DNA of 64,000 nt from Pieris napi (taxonomy: Eukaryota > Arthropoda > Insecta > Lepidoptera > Pieridae): contig NC_062244.1 of NCBI RefSeq assembly GCF_905475465.1, positions 12,518,001 to 12,582,000 of the forward strand, written 5' to 3'. Within the stretch, counting starts at the first letter, position 1, and the number at the start of each line of letters is the position of its first letter. Made by a program: the position numbers and the translations under genes. The notes under the pieces were generated by a model. It was not told where the DNA came from and did no database searches. It saw nothing but the letters and a program-made list of their open reading frames with translations. This document shows positions 35,994 to 47,511 of this stretch, piece by piece.

Positions 35994-36851
35994 TATAGTG
36001 CTTTTCATGAAAGAAGTCCCGCGGATATTTTTGGAACTAAATTTGACAGATCGGCAATGTTGTCATTCGTCGATGTTATCAAGTTCGTTTGTTGTGGTAG
36101 ATTTTTGTGAATTTTTAACTAGCTTAGTGCATTTTAAATATTGATTACAATGCCAAAAGTTGTAAAAAGTTCGGCTCGAGAAATGATATTAAAGGTGAAA
36201 GAGTTCTGTGAAGCGGAACATAAGAATCAAGGTGTTTTAATACAACTAAACAATGTTCGGAAGAGAATTGCCGCCAAAACAGGTACTTTTTAGAGTTGCC
36301 ATTTAATATTTTTTTGCTGTATTGATGGGACTTTTATGATATAAATTCGTTTTTGCGACAAAATTGAACAAATACATAACGTGATGAAACTAGGTAACTG
36401 AAATTAAAACATATATTACATAAGCATTATAAACTTAAAGTTATTATTATTTTTAGTTGTTCATAATTTAATTGCAGGTGTGTCAGAAATAACTATAACA
36501 AGAATTACAAACGAAGGTATAACAGCGGTGTGTACTTCGAAAAAAATTGTAACCCAACAATTTTGCAATAAAACTCTGAATAAAAAATTGTATTGCTTTT
36601 CTTTACCCTATCTTCTCAACTTTTCCCTGTAAGTAGGTAGAACACCGCTAATATAAGTAAATAAATATGTATATACTTTTTACATAACAGAAATATTGTT
36701 TCATCGAAGTATGCAGAAAATAATATTACTTGATAAATTACATCTGCTAAATGTAAATAAAATAGGTAAATTTTTTACTCATAAATGGCAACATTACGTC
36801 ATGCGATTGCAGCGCCGCGTCTGGGGGACTTCTTTCGTGAAAAGGACTATA
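35994..36851 (+). mobile_element. DNA transposon remnant with a split HTH gene fragment
   Basis: Inverted ends were found: TATAGTGCTTTTCATGAAAG with AAGTCCCGCGG at the left, and the matching TATAGTCCTTTTCACGAAAG with AAGTCCCCCAGACGCGG read inwards from the right. Both ends begin with TATAG, so a TA or TATA duplication is possible. Inside lies the start of a two-exon gene for a DNA-binding protein. The rest of a transposase is absent, so the element is non-autonomous, about 858 bp. Confidence 0.6.
36150..36597 (+). pseudogene. Truncated helix-turn-helix gene inside a transposon
   Basis: Exon 1 (36150-36282) begins MPKVVKSSAREMILKVKEFC and continues LNNVRKRIAAKT. A GT donor and an AATTGCAG acceptor at 36477 join it to an exon reading GVSEITITRITNEG. 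Together these form a helix-turn-helix-like domain of about 60 residues. The frame then runs through low-quality sequence to a stop codon shortly after 36600. The same N-terminal pattern recurs, to my recollection, in many lepidopteran predicted proteins of transposon origin. No catalytic part remains here. Confidence 0.5.
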
Positions 36852-37654
36852 CCTTAAACTGATTCACCATTTTTTTAAATAGATTATAAAAGATAAAAAA
36901 GTTAGAATTTCTGCACAGATCCACACTAAACTTTACAAATAACATTCTATATTGCATAGATATTTTAAGTGTATCATTTCTGCAATGGCAAACTAAGTAC
37001 ACGACTTTAAATTTATGAAAGGTAATTTTTTTAGGGTATACCAGAACATTAGCTAGTATTTTACAAAGTGTAGAAAGAATGGATAAACTAAAATGTATCA
37101 GTATTTTAATAGATAAGAATTAGTTTGAAGGTAAAAGTTTATAAAAATTAAATAGACACAATACCATTCCAGTTATTTACAAAACAACACATTTATACTA
37201 GAATCAGTCTTCAATCAAACAATATTAACATCACAACTTTTTAAATCTGAATATTGCATTAAACCTTTAATGTTATCAAATGCAATAATTTTACTATTTA
37301 AAATGTAACATATAATTGACTTTCCAAGTAATATTTCATACTAAGTCTATAGAGGACTCAATAGAAATATTTTCCAGAAGTTGATCAGAACCTTTTTTAT
37401 GGCATGAGCACCTGCTACAAATCTTAAATTATAACAACCACACATTGTTTTTTAAATAAAGCATACCAGATTCACTATTTTTACATTCATCACGAATGCC
37501 CAAGGTCTTCCATGGATGTCTTTAGTTTTGTGAAATAAAATATATTCCGAAAGATGTCAAGATAACAAATTTTCTTAATTTTTGGTGTCGATTCTAATTT
37601 GGAAGGACTATTCAAAACAAATAAAATTTAAACTAAAACAGTCAAACGATGCCT
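36852..37654. other. Between the transposon remnant and PTC7
   Basis: This AT-rich sequence probably includes the 3' UTR of the minus-strand PTC7-like gene. No gene or repeat could be supported. Confidence 0.35.
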
Positions 37655-40600
37655 TCATAGCGCCACTATTGCCAGAAGCACTGTTATATCATCTGGTTTT
37701 CCACCTGAAAAAAAAATTGTTTATAAAGACAGACCAGAATATTATATGAATAGAGGTAATGATGCCATTATTATAACGAAGATTGCACTTAAATGCAAAA
37801 TTATTTTCGCGGCTAACATACAGAACCGACTTTGATCTATTTTAACATACAGAAAATCACAAGCCGCCGAATTTGTTCAAAACTTAGAACTATAATTAAA
37901 CATGGAGATAATAAAAAACATTTGTTGTTAATAATATATTATGTATTTTAAATAAGCGTTGGTAAGCTTTTAAAAGTAAATTATTTCCTAATAATATACA
38001 ACTTTCGAGTTTCAAGTAAACACTTTGTAAGTCATGTCCGATGCTTTGAATGTGTTTTATTACGTGCCCCAAAATTACAAAATAGATATATAGACATTTT
38101 TACTAAATTATTTTTAACAAACTATGGTATTCAAGGTAGGGTAAGACCTACCTACAGTATCACTAATTATCGTTGAAATAATACGACTTAACCTTTATAA
38201 TAAACGAACTATAAGCCTGAAATAGCTTTTGAATGTGTTTCCTTATCATTCTTGACACACTTTGATAAATGTGACAAAACATTCTTCAAATCAAAATTCA
38301 TCTACTATGTGCATATTACACAATATATTATAAAAAATACCTAAATTTGGTACCAGTTCCCAAATCAATTATATCCTATGCTTTTAAATTATGTTTTAAA
38401 TGTAATAAAGTAATGACTTTATTCCAATTGTTTTCAAAATTTTACACAAACTATCAACGCTCGATTTAGGCAATCGCAATAAATAAGGTAATATTTGAGG
38501 TTTAAATATTACATGATACATCAACAAATATCCGCTACTATTTTTTTTTACTTGGGGACATGCATTGCGCAATGCGCATGTCTTACCGCGGTGCGACTGC
38601 TTAGTGCGGGAGGGTTATGTGGGACGCGCGACTGTGAATACCCACAACCCCAAGACGCCACCAAATCGCCTTAGGCGGGATGCGGTAACAGCAGAGCCTT
38701 ATCCGCTTCCCGCCTCTCCACGCCCATTGTTGATTTGTGAAGATACTTGACACAGCAAGCATCCTTCACAGACCGGGCCATACGCTTTTAGAAATAGCTA
38801 GGGGAGATCGGGTCCAGTACTTGCAGTTATGGATCACCATCCCTTCTTTAGAACGCATGGACCCCTGCTTCCCCGCTTGGGCACTTTTTATTTTATTTTA
38901 TATATCCGCTACTATATAGTAATAGTAATTAACTTTCTATATAATAAAAGCAAATTCATTATTTACCATTAGGTTGCCCGTCCATTTTAATCAAATCTTC
39001 GAATTGTGGTTCTACTGAAATAATTCTTACATAAATTTAAAAACACCGTATAGAGGTATAAAGTCACGTTTATTTTCCGAGTGACACCAAATGATAAGAC
39101 ATCATAAATTAATTAAGCTGTTTATCTACATTTTTATAGGACAATGGACCTTCCACCGTTGTTTACCATTTATGACATGCGAACGCTCTCTTCTTAGATT
39201 CCCAACCCTTTGAGAAATAGGATTTAAGAAATCTTATTAAGCAAAAGTCAAACTGGGAAAGATAGTGTGTTTATAATATTAATAAATTAAAAAATTAAAC
39301 AGTGGCGCTACAACCTTTTTAGGTCTGGGCCTCAGATTTCTGTATCTGTTAGTTATCTGTTATAGGCAGGCGCCTATTGGATTGACAAATGATCACCTAC
39401 TTAGGTGATCAGCCTCCTGTGCCTGACACACGCTGTCGACCTTTCGAGCGAATTTTAAATGCGCACATAGACAGAAAGTCCATTGGTGCACAGCCGGGGA
39501 TCGAATCTAAGACCTAAGGGATGACAGTCGCACGCTGAACCCACTAAGCCAACAATAAACGTTTGTAGACTCACCTATGGCATCTATGCCGTTCTGGCGC
39601 GCGCTCTTGGCGAACGGCGACATATAACAGCCATCGAAGGAGAGATTGCGCGCCATCCAAGCAATGGAGTTCGCCACGGCCTGCAACTTCTGGGAGTCGT
39701 TGTCCATGCCCTGCGCTCTGCGCATCTCGGCCACCAATACTGTTACTGGCACGTTGTCGAATACTCCATCGGTCGCTACAAGAATTACGTCCCCGCTTTC
39801 TACTTTGAACTCGGCAGTTTCAGCCGATTCTGGCCTGTAATTTTAAGATTTTTTTTTTACAATTAAATTCAATCAACTCGTGTTTTAAGAAATACAGTCA
39901 AAATCTGTTATAACGACATCGAAGGTACTACTCATAAGTCATATTTAGTCGTAAAAACCGATCGTCGTAACAGCCGATGACGATGTTATTAATAGCCCGA
40001 AATAAAAGCCGGGGATGCAAAATTTTCAGTACTAAAGCGTCATACCTATTGGATTTTGAAGATAAGGTGCAAAACAAAAAAAGGTTTACGTTAAGAAAGA
40101 AACAATCACTGGAAGTGGAAATTGTGGAGCGCATCAGACATTATACGCGCTGTCTTTCTGATAAGTGATAACCGATAGATATAATCTAACAATTAACTTG
40201 TACTTGTAATTTGTAATCCCCACTGACAGGGTCAGATGTTCAATGGAAATGTTTAATTAACTCAAAAGTGTCTTAAATGATTGATGTTTTGGACGTGCTC
40301 GAAATTTTTTTTTGAAGAAAATAATATAAGTATTACGAAAAACATCTGACTGGGTGATATACACCACATGACAACCGCTAAAAACCATCGAAAATGGATG
40401 AAACGATTTTTTTAATAATCAGACGGGCTTCCATCAACGCACCCCACTATACTAATGGTCCATATATGGTAGTGGTACAATACATGGTGGAAGGTTACTC
40501 CCCTGAAGGGTATATGATTTTCTGACGAGATCGAGGTACCCGCGAAATCCCCGCATGGGCGCCCTAGAAACCCCCTTACTAAAACATACATATTGGGTTT

Positions 40601-43600
40601 TTCCATCGTGCCATTTTGCTATTATTTAACAGCCCCTAGCTTACGTTTTTATAAAACCCTTACAGTTATGCTCGAATCGAAGATAACCACGCGAAAATAA
40701 TCGAACGGTCTTTTTGTATGATAATTTGCTATTTTAAAAGAGTACTGAGAGTTTTTTACACCGGCTTTTTCTTTCGGCCTACACCCTCTGTCTTCTTTGC
40801 CGATGAGTAGTCAATAGGGTCTACCGATTCAAATTTAATGATGTGAAATAAGTGATACCTCTATCTTATATTCCATAATAAACGTATTTTATTTTAAAAA
40901 GTATTATTTTGATATCAAAGACATTATTTAAAGGTAGAACTGAAGAGTTCAAACTATTAAGTTACACCTTGGACATATTTTATTTTTGATAAGAAGTGTA
41001 CAAATAATAATTCATCTTTTTGATACTATATATAATATATTATATACCAACGCCAAAACTTACGACGCCTTGACATTCTTAAATAAGATTTCTGTTTCGT
41101 TTGTTTTTAAATGTACACAATAATCCTATTTTACGAATTACACTATGCACGTGAGTGTGGGCTGGCATATATCCAATGAGCTAAAAATTCTAATATTAGA
41201 CTGCACAGAAACAACAACAGTTTCTTTGGACGAGCACATGACCAATGGGTTGGAGACGCGACAGGTCTTATGACCCGTGGGAAATTTTAAACTTAAATTT
41301 CTGTTCTATGTAAACCCATACCTTCGCCTAAATATTCTTAAAGGTGTAACCTTATCGTTAATGTTTAAAATATAAAATGATTCAGTAAAGCACAAAATGA
41401 AACAAAACTATCTTTACATATTATTATTCCAACGTAAGATCATGATTTATCAAACGTAAATGTAACATGAAACTTTTAGTTTAAAATAATCTGCTTCATT
41501 ATGGATATATATTCGGCTAGCTGAGTTACCTTAGCCAATATAAGAATGTCTAGTTCTCGATAAATGGACTAAAAATCACAATAACAATTCTTAAGCTGGT
41601 ACAGTGTAAATAAATTAGCTATGTTAATATTACGCAAGAACTGAGTAATAATTCTGTAGACCGTTCAAAAGCTGACTACTATTTATGTTTCTCTTTATCT
41701 ATATTGTCTGTGAACTTTTATAAATTACGGCGTATAACAGATATATAATTTTTATTTATAGAACGGGACAAATGGGCAGGAGGCTCATCTGATGCCAAGT
41801 GACACCGCCGCCCATGGTCACTCAATGCCAGAGGGCTCGCGAGTGCGTTGCTGCCGGCCTTTGAATCATTGGTACGCTCTTTTCTTGAAGGACCCTAAGT
41901 CGAATTGGTTGGGAAATACTTCAGTGGGAAGCATTATCATATTTCTCTTTAAATCTAGTCTCAACTGACCACGCAATTAAAAACGAGACAGAAATATACA
42001 TTTATAGATATATGTTACTTATTTTTAAATTAATTTATCTATATATATATAATACTTGTTTTATCACTACAAGTTTATTTTAAAATGAGTTTCTTATGAT
42101 TTCACTACCATGTGTATTTGTTATTATTGAAATGTTGTTTCATATTGCAACCATCTAATAATATTAATTTAAAAACCTTGAATGATGTTTACTTGTATTA
42201 TTATTATCTTCTATTTCTAACCTTTTGCTATTCTAACGTCTGCGTTAGATAACAAGTTGTCAATAATCAAACCTAAATCTCATTCCTCATACTATAGAAT
42301 ATTCTGACTTCTTATAGGATTTCTGTAAATTTTTTACTTGAATTAAGTTCTTTATTAAATGTTTACCGTAAAACTTAATTAACAAAACATATAATAGAAT
42401 TTAAAAATAAAATATGGATATACATAAAATTGTTGCATTATATTAAGTGAATTTTGTATAATTTTTAAACCATGCGTTGAAAAGTATTTTATAGTTTTTT
42501 TAACACTCTTACCAAAACCAAACCTCCTATAAATATTGTTTATAAATACCTTTACCTACTAGATATATGTATATTTATAAAACAATTGCTATTAAATTAA
42601 CTGTAAATATAAAACCACAGGGAAGCTTGTCATAATTACTGATTTCAGACAGCATTTAGTTTTCCCTTAGTAACTGTTATTTCCAATCAAAATAAATACT
42701 GACCTATCACTTAACACATTCCTATCATGTCCCGGTGGCGGCAGACTTAGTTGGTATGGTGTATTAAAGTAGTGCTGTTGTTCATGTGACCTGTGTACTA
42801 TGCGGTTCCCTCTCACCACCATATATCCACTGTCACCAATATTTGCTGCTCGCATTATACTCTCATTGCGGTCCAGTATCATAACACAGGCTGTGCTACT
42901 TCCTGTAAATTAAATAAGACCATTATATTATGGTTCTCTTTATAATAGGTGATTTCTGAAAATTATACTTTAAAAAATAACATTTTATTAGCTATAATAT
43001 TAACTTTTTATAAATCTTGAAATAACAACACATCTAAAAGAGAAGAAAAACAACATTATTACTATCTTTTTCATTAAACAATAAGCTAAATTTTTTGTTC
43101 ACCTAAAATTGGTTTCTTGTGTTCTAACAATTCATAGTATGACTTTGCTAAAAGGTCTCCTGGTTCTGATAACTTGAAATGGCCCATTCTCACAAGTCTC
43201 TCACAAGTTTTCATAAGGTAAGAGGAGAATTCTCCAGGATCAATGCCATATGCCCTCCAGCCCCCCACACCATCAGCAACACCTTTAAAATATCAATAAT
43301 AACATTATTGTTGTACTCTCTTTTAAGTACTTACTCTAGATAAGTATTTAATGGAAAGCACAGACAATCAGTTTTGTATATTGTACATAACACCTATATA
43401 ACCTAAGCTCGGTATCTAACAATGTACAAGCCATTTAAATCTATAAATAAAAGATTCTGGTTAAAGAATAGTCAATAGTAAGTTAAAAAATACCAATGAC
43501 ATCTGCATTGTTGAAGGTAGTGGAGAACCAGGCATCGTCGCCAAACTGTCCTTTATGAGACCTCCCATTCGCAATATCTTTAGGAAAACCACAAACCACT

Positions 43601-43722
43601 GACACTAAATATGGATGTTTCTTTTTGGAAACATTTAATTCAGCTGCACTCGATAAATTCGAAAGTCCATTTCTTATAGCACGTGATAAAACTCTGCCTG
43701 TCCAAAATATAGAATGCATCAT
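37655..43722 (-). CDS. PTC7-like PP2C protein phosphatase
   Basis: Six exons join in frame: 43722-43494, 43282-43103, 42902-42704, 39834-39575, 39014-38967 and 37704-37655, giving 321 residues. It belongs to the PTC7/PPTC7 group of metal-dependent Ser/Thr phosphatases (Drosophila fig and relatives). PPTC7 is mitochondrial and regulates mitochondrial proteins. Motifs in order are GDDAWF, GVADGVGGWRAYGIDPGEFS, SSTACVMILDR, NIGDSGYMVVRGNRIVHRS, GDVILVATDGVFDNVP and GKPDDITVLLAIVAL. These include the metal-binding aspartates. Exon 5 is only 48 nt. The N terminus is rich in basic, serine and aromatic residues and may serve as a mitochondrial targeting segment, an inference. Two ATG codons stand in tandem at the start. 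Introns 3-5 carry a SINE, a GC-rich retroposon and other repeats. Confidence 0.92.
38528..38915. mobile_element. GC-rich short retroposon with 14-bp target duplication
   Basis: An insert of about 360 bp (38542-38901) is bounded by perfect copies of ATATCCGCTACTAT at 38528-38541 and 38902-38915. Its right end has a TTTTATTTTATTTTAT tail and its left end a T run. The inner part is GC-rich (GCGCAATGCGCATGTC, ACCGCGGTGCGACTGC), unlike the host intron. The long exact duplication and simple tail indicate target-primed retrotransposition. Family is not recognised, and it holds no credible gene. It lies in the last intron of the PTC7-like gene. Confidence 0.7.
39299..39557 (-). mobile_element. tRNA-derived SINE, copy 3 (inverted)
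   Basis: On the minus strand the A box TGGCTTAGTGG lies at the right end and TAGATTCGATCCCC is the B box. The body continues GTGCACCAATGGACTTTC and GTGTGTCAGGCACAGGAGGC, and ends AAAAGGTTGTAGCGCCACTG at 39299. Compared with the other copies it lacks the GAGGAAACC block. It lies in sense orientation in a PTC7 intron, with its head only about 17 bases from the donor of exon 4. Confidence 0.85.
39835..42703. other. PTC7 intron 3 with repeats
   Basis: This is a 2.9-kb intron. Near 39893-39975 the sequence starts TACAGTCAAAATCTG, and a CTGTTATAACGACATCG / CGATCGTCGTAACAG inverted pair follows, suggesting the terminus of a pogo/Tigger-like element. A common dispersed repeat lies at 41.76-41.95 kb. 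A patch at about 40410-40610 is open on the minus strand for 64 codons but matches nothing I know. Confidence 0.45.
41757..41945 (+). repeat. Lepidopteran dispersed repeat
   Basis: The run ATGGGCAGGAGGCTCATCTG, then GTGACACCGCCGCCCATGG is one I recognise from memory as ubiquitous in lepidopteran genomes. It continues CTCAATGCCAGAGGGCTCGC, GGTACGCTCTTTTCTTGAAG and GACCCTAAGTCGAATTGGTT. It is probably the 3' part of a LINE or a derived SINE. It sits in PTC7 intron 3. Confidence 0.7.
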
Positions 43723-44721
43723 TCACTCGCTTGGTTGTATTAGACTTATCACAAAGAACAATTTGTAAAGAAACCCATATCATTTAAATCGTTTAAAATC
43801 ACATAACAATATTCAATTCTAATCAGTATCTACTATGAATAATCGCATATTAAAGTGAAGTGCGCACAATCACTGAGCCATTTGATTGAAAAATCAAAAA
43901 TGAAAACGAAAGGAAGCAGTCAGTAGTTACGTTACGTCAAAGGTTGATCACGTTTAAACCACAGTAAATAAATATTTTATATAGTACGTCCGCTTAACCG
44001 TAGCTTTTACAGCTCGTGGTTTACTATTAGTGGTTTTAATGATATTTATTTGGACATTGAAGAGAAACCTGATACTATTAGCAAATTGTCTATAAGAGTT
44101 ATAAGACTGAAAAGAAATATCTTAAACTGCAGATCCAAAGTGTAGGTAAAGTAGGATAAGGACAAGGACAGGGCCTCAATGGGAATAATTATATTATGAA
44201 CTATGATGTATTTCCACCATCAATAAAAATATAAATAGTTCCTTCTATGGCATGTGAGTTTTCATATGCAGAGAAAGCAATAAGCTTTATATTGTTTAAA
44301 TATTTTATATTCAAGTCAATAATATTTTCATTACTCTTTAATACGATAATTTAAATAAATGATGTACGACATTATATCGAAAATAATTAAAAACATATAT
44401 TTTTTTGAAAAGGTATTTTTAATATTGTTATTTCTGAATATGTGTACACCATTCTTTATTTATTGATCCATAAACAAAAGTTCATTGAGATTTGACATTT
44501 CTATCTTTCATAGATAATGTGGGAAGGCGTTGTAGAAGAAAGCTCGGAGGTAGTAGTGATTAATAAATCTAACTAGTTTTTCGGAATTGCTTATTTCTGT
44601 TATTACAAGTTTTCAAAACGTTTTCAATTTAATTTAATCATTTTAACAAATAACGTAACCTATTCTTGATCAAAGGGTTCAAAAAGGCATAAAACTGGTG
44701 TTCGATAAGTCACTTGGCAAT
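43723..44721. promoter_or_regulatory. Divergent promoter region of PTC7 and AP-2 alpha
   Basis: The start codons of the minus-strand phosphatase (43722) and the plus-strand AP-2 alpha (44722) are 1.0 kb apart and face away from each other. The region is AT-rich, without a repeat or additional gene that I can support, and should hold both promoters. No TATA box or initiator could be assigned. Confidence 0.4.
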
Positions 44722-47511
44722 ATGCCTGCCGTCAGGGGAGATGGTATGCGAGGACTGGCTGTCTTCATATCAGATATAAGAAACTGCAAAAGTAAAGAAG
44801 CCGAGATAAAGAGAATAAACAAAGAGCTAGCTAACATAAGAAGTAAGTTCAAAGGCGATAAGACTCTGGATGGATACCAGAAAAAGAAGTATGTATGTAA
44901 GCTTCTTTTTATATTTCTACTTGGTCATGATATTGACTTTGGTCACATGGAAGCAGTTAACTTACTATCCTCTAACAAATATTCAGAAAAGCAAATAGGC
45001 TACTTATTTATATCTGTCTTGGTCAATACTAATAGTGATCTTATCAAGCTAATCATACAGAGTATTAAAAATGACCTGCAATCTCGAAACCCTATTCACG
45101 TCAACCTGGCACTTCAGTGCATTGCTAATATTGGCAGCAAAGAGATGGCAGAGGCCTTTGGTACTGAGATTCCCAAATTACTTGTTTCTGGTGACACTAT
45201 GGATGTAGTGAAACAGTCAGCTGCTCTATGCCTTCTTAGGCTTTTCCGAAAATCACCAGAAATTATACCAGGAGGTGAATGGACCTCGAGAATAATACAC
45301 TTGTTAAATGATCCTCATATGGGTGTAGTAACTGCAGCTACATCACTTATTGATGCTTTAGTTAAGAAAAATCCTGAAGAGTATAAAGGATGTGTCACGC
45401 TGGCTGTTGCAAGATTGAGTAGAATTGTCACTGCAAGTTATACCGACTTACAAGATTATACATACTACTTTGTGCCAGCTCCTTGGCTTTCAGTGAAATT
45501 ATTAAGGCTTCTTCAAAATTATACACCCCCTTCTGAAGAGCCAGGAGTGAGAGGTAGATTATCTGAATGTTTAGAAACCATTTTTAATAAAGCACAGGAA
45601 CCACCAAAATCTAAAAAAGTACAACATTCAAATGCAAAAAATGCTGTTCTCTTTGAAGCTATAAGCTTGATTATTCACAATGATAGTGAGCCAAACTTAC
45701 TGGTGCGTGCATGTAATCAACTTGGACAGTTTTTGAGTAATCGTGAGACTAATCTACGTTACTTAGCTCTTGAATCAATGTGCCATTTGGCTACATCAGA
45801 ATTCTCTCATGAAGCTGTAAAAAAACATCAAGAAGTTGTCATACTTTCAATGAAAATGGAAAAAGATGTGTCAGTTCGCCAACAGGCAGTTGATTTACTT
45901 TATGCTATGTGTGATAAAACAAATGCTGAAGAAATTGTTCAAGAAATGCTTGCCTATCTTGAAACTGCAGACTATTCTATCAGGGAAGAAATGGTTTTAA
46001 AAGTTGCTATTTTAGCAGAAAAATATGCTACAGATTTTACATGGTATGTGGATGTCATCTTGAACCTTATCAGAATTGCAGGTGATTATGTATCTGAAGA
46101 GGTGTGGTACAGAGTTATACAAATTGTTATTAATAGAGAAGAAGTGCAGGCCTACGCAGCTAAAACTGTTTTTGAAGCTTTGCAAGCACCTACATGTCAT
46201 GAAAATATGGTGAAAGTTGGGGGATATATCTTAGGAGAATTTGGAAATTTAATAGCGGGTGATACCAGATCATCTCCACAAGTACAATTTGAACTTCTCC
46301 ATTCAAAGTACCACTTATGTTCTGCAGCTACTAGAGCTTTACTTTTATCAACATATATAAAACTTGTGAATCTTTTCCCAGAAATAAAATTAAGAGTCCA
46401 GGAAGTATTTCGTGCTGATTCTAATTTGCGTTCTGCGGATGTAGAATTACAACAGCGTGCTTCAGAATACTTGCAGTTAAGTATTGTGGCGAGTTCTGAT
46501 GTTTTAGCTACAGTGCTAGAAGAAATGCCAGCATTTCCAGAAAGAGAGTCATCAATATTAGCTGTACTGAAAAAGAAAAAGCCTGGTCGTATTCCTGATG
46601 ATATTAGAGAGTCCAAGAGCCCTCAACCAGTTGCAACACCAGCTCCAGTTATTCATAATTCTACAAACTCAAATAGTGTCAGTACAGATCTTTTGGGATT
46701 AACAACTCCTCCAGGGAGTTCTGCCAACAATACAGGCAACGGTCTACTGGATGTTTTAGGAGACCTTTATACTGCACCAAAAATTAGTCCTACTACAGTA
46801 CAACAAAATAATATAAAAAAGTTTTTATTCAAAAACAATGGGGTACTTTTTGAAAATGATTTAATTCAAATCGGAGTCAAAAGTGAATATAGACAAAATC
46901 TTGGTAGAATTGGTTTATTCTATGGAAATAAGACGCAGTTCCCCATTCAAAATGTTCACCCAGAATTGATTTGGACAGACTTGCACAAACTTAATGTGCA
47001 AATGAAACCTATGGAGCCAGTTTTAGAAGCAGGTGCCCAAATTCAACAGATGCTTACAGCTGAATGTATTGAAGATTTTGCAGATTCCCCAATCATGTCT
47101 GTTACTTTTGTTTACAATAATGTTCCACAAATAATTTCAATGAAGCTTCCGCTCACTTTGAACAAATTTTTTGAACCAACTGAAATGAATGGTGAATCAT
47201 TTTTTGCACGATGGAAGAACTTAGGTGGTGAACAACAACGAGCGCAAAAGATATTCAAGGCACAAGGTTCCATTGATTTACATGCGACTCATACCAAATT
47301 AGCTGGTTTTGGTATGCAGATATTAGATGGTATTGATCCCAACCCCGACAATTTTGTGTGTGCTGGGATTGTCCATACAAGACTTCAACAAGTTGGTTGC
47401 CTGATGAGATTAGAACCAAATAAGCAAGCTCAAATGTATAGATTAACTGTGAGATCAAGTAAAGAAACAGTTTCTCAAGAAGTTTGTAATCTGTTGGCAG
47501 ATCAGTTCTAA
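44722..47511 (+). CDS. AP-2alpha: AP-2 complex subunit alpha (alpha-adaptin), intronless
   Basis: One uninterrupted frame of 929 residues encodes the large alpha subunit of the AP-2 clathrin adaptor, which binds PI(4,5)P2 at the plasma membrane and recruits cargo, clathrin and accessory proteins. The start at ATG 44722 gives MPAVRGDGMRGLAVFISDIR, the conserved N terminus; an upstream in-frame GTG is not used. The trunk spans residues about 10-600, with the KKKY phosphoinositide-binding motif at 54-57 and NIGSKEMAEAFGTEIPK and QDYTYYFVPAPWLSVKLLRL as clear signatures. A short Ser/Thr/Pro-rich hinge (about 625-690) contains LLDVLGDLY. The appendage domain then runs from KKFLFKNNGVLFENDLIQIG to the end at LLADQF. 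Length is normal for the family. The absence of any intron is unusual. Confidence 0.96.
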   Translation: MPAVRGDGMRGLAVFISDIRNCKSKEAEIKRINKELANIRSKFKGDKTLDGYQKKKYVCKLLFIFLLGHDIDFGHMEAVNLLSSNKYSEKQIGYLFISVLVNTNSDLIKLIIQSIKNDLQSRNPIHVNLALQCIANIGSKEMAEAFGTEIPKLLVSGDTMDVVKQSAALCLLRLFRKSPEIIPGGEWTSRIIHLLNDPHMGVVTAATSLIDALVKKNPEEYKGCVTLAVARLSRIVTASYTDLQDYTYYFVPAPWLSVKLLRLLQNYTPPSEEPGVRGRLSECLETIFNKAQEPPKSKKVQHSNAKNAVLFEAISLIIHNDSEPNLLVRACNQLGQFLSNRETNLRYLALESMCHLATSEFSHEAVKKHQEVVILSMKMEKDVSVRQQAVDLLYAMCDKTNAEEIVQEMLAYLETADYSIREEMVLKVAILAEKYATDFTWYVDVILNLIRIAGDYVSEEVWYRVIQIVINREEVQAYAAKTVFEALQAPTCHENMVKVGGYILGEFGNLIAGDTRSSPQVQFELLHSKYHLCSAATRALLLSTYIKLVNLFPEIKLRVQEVFRADSNLRSADVELQQRASEYLQLSIVASSDVLATVLEEMPAFPERESSILAVLKKKKPGRIPDDIRESKSPQPVATPAPVIHNSTNSNSVSTDLLGLTTPPGSSANNTGNGLLDVLGDLYTAPKISPTTVQQNNIKKFLFKNNGVLFENDLIQIGVKSEYRQNLGRIGLFYGNKTQFPIQNVHPELIWTDLHKLNVQMKPMEPVLEAGAQIQQMLTAECIEDFADSPIMSVTFVYNNVPQIISMKLPLTLNKFFEPTEMNGESFFARWKNLGGEQQRAQKIFKAQGSIDLHATHTKLAGFGMQILDGIDPNPDNFVCAGIVHTRLQQVGCLMRLEPNKQAQMYRLTVRSSKETVSQEVCNLLADQF

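Noticed and set aside
39928..40168. Overlapping open frames of 63-68 codons in PTC7 intron 3
   Set aside because: They overlap an inverted repeat that looks like a transposon end and show no transposase motif.
44698..44721. Upstream in-frame extension of AP-2 alpha beginning with GTG
   Set aside because: The conserved family N terminus starts exactly at the ATG at 44722, and insects do not normally start at GTG.
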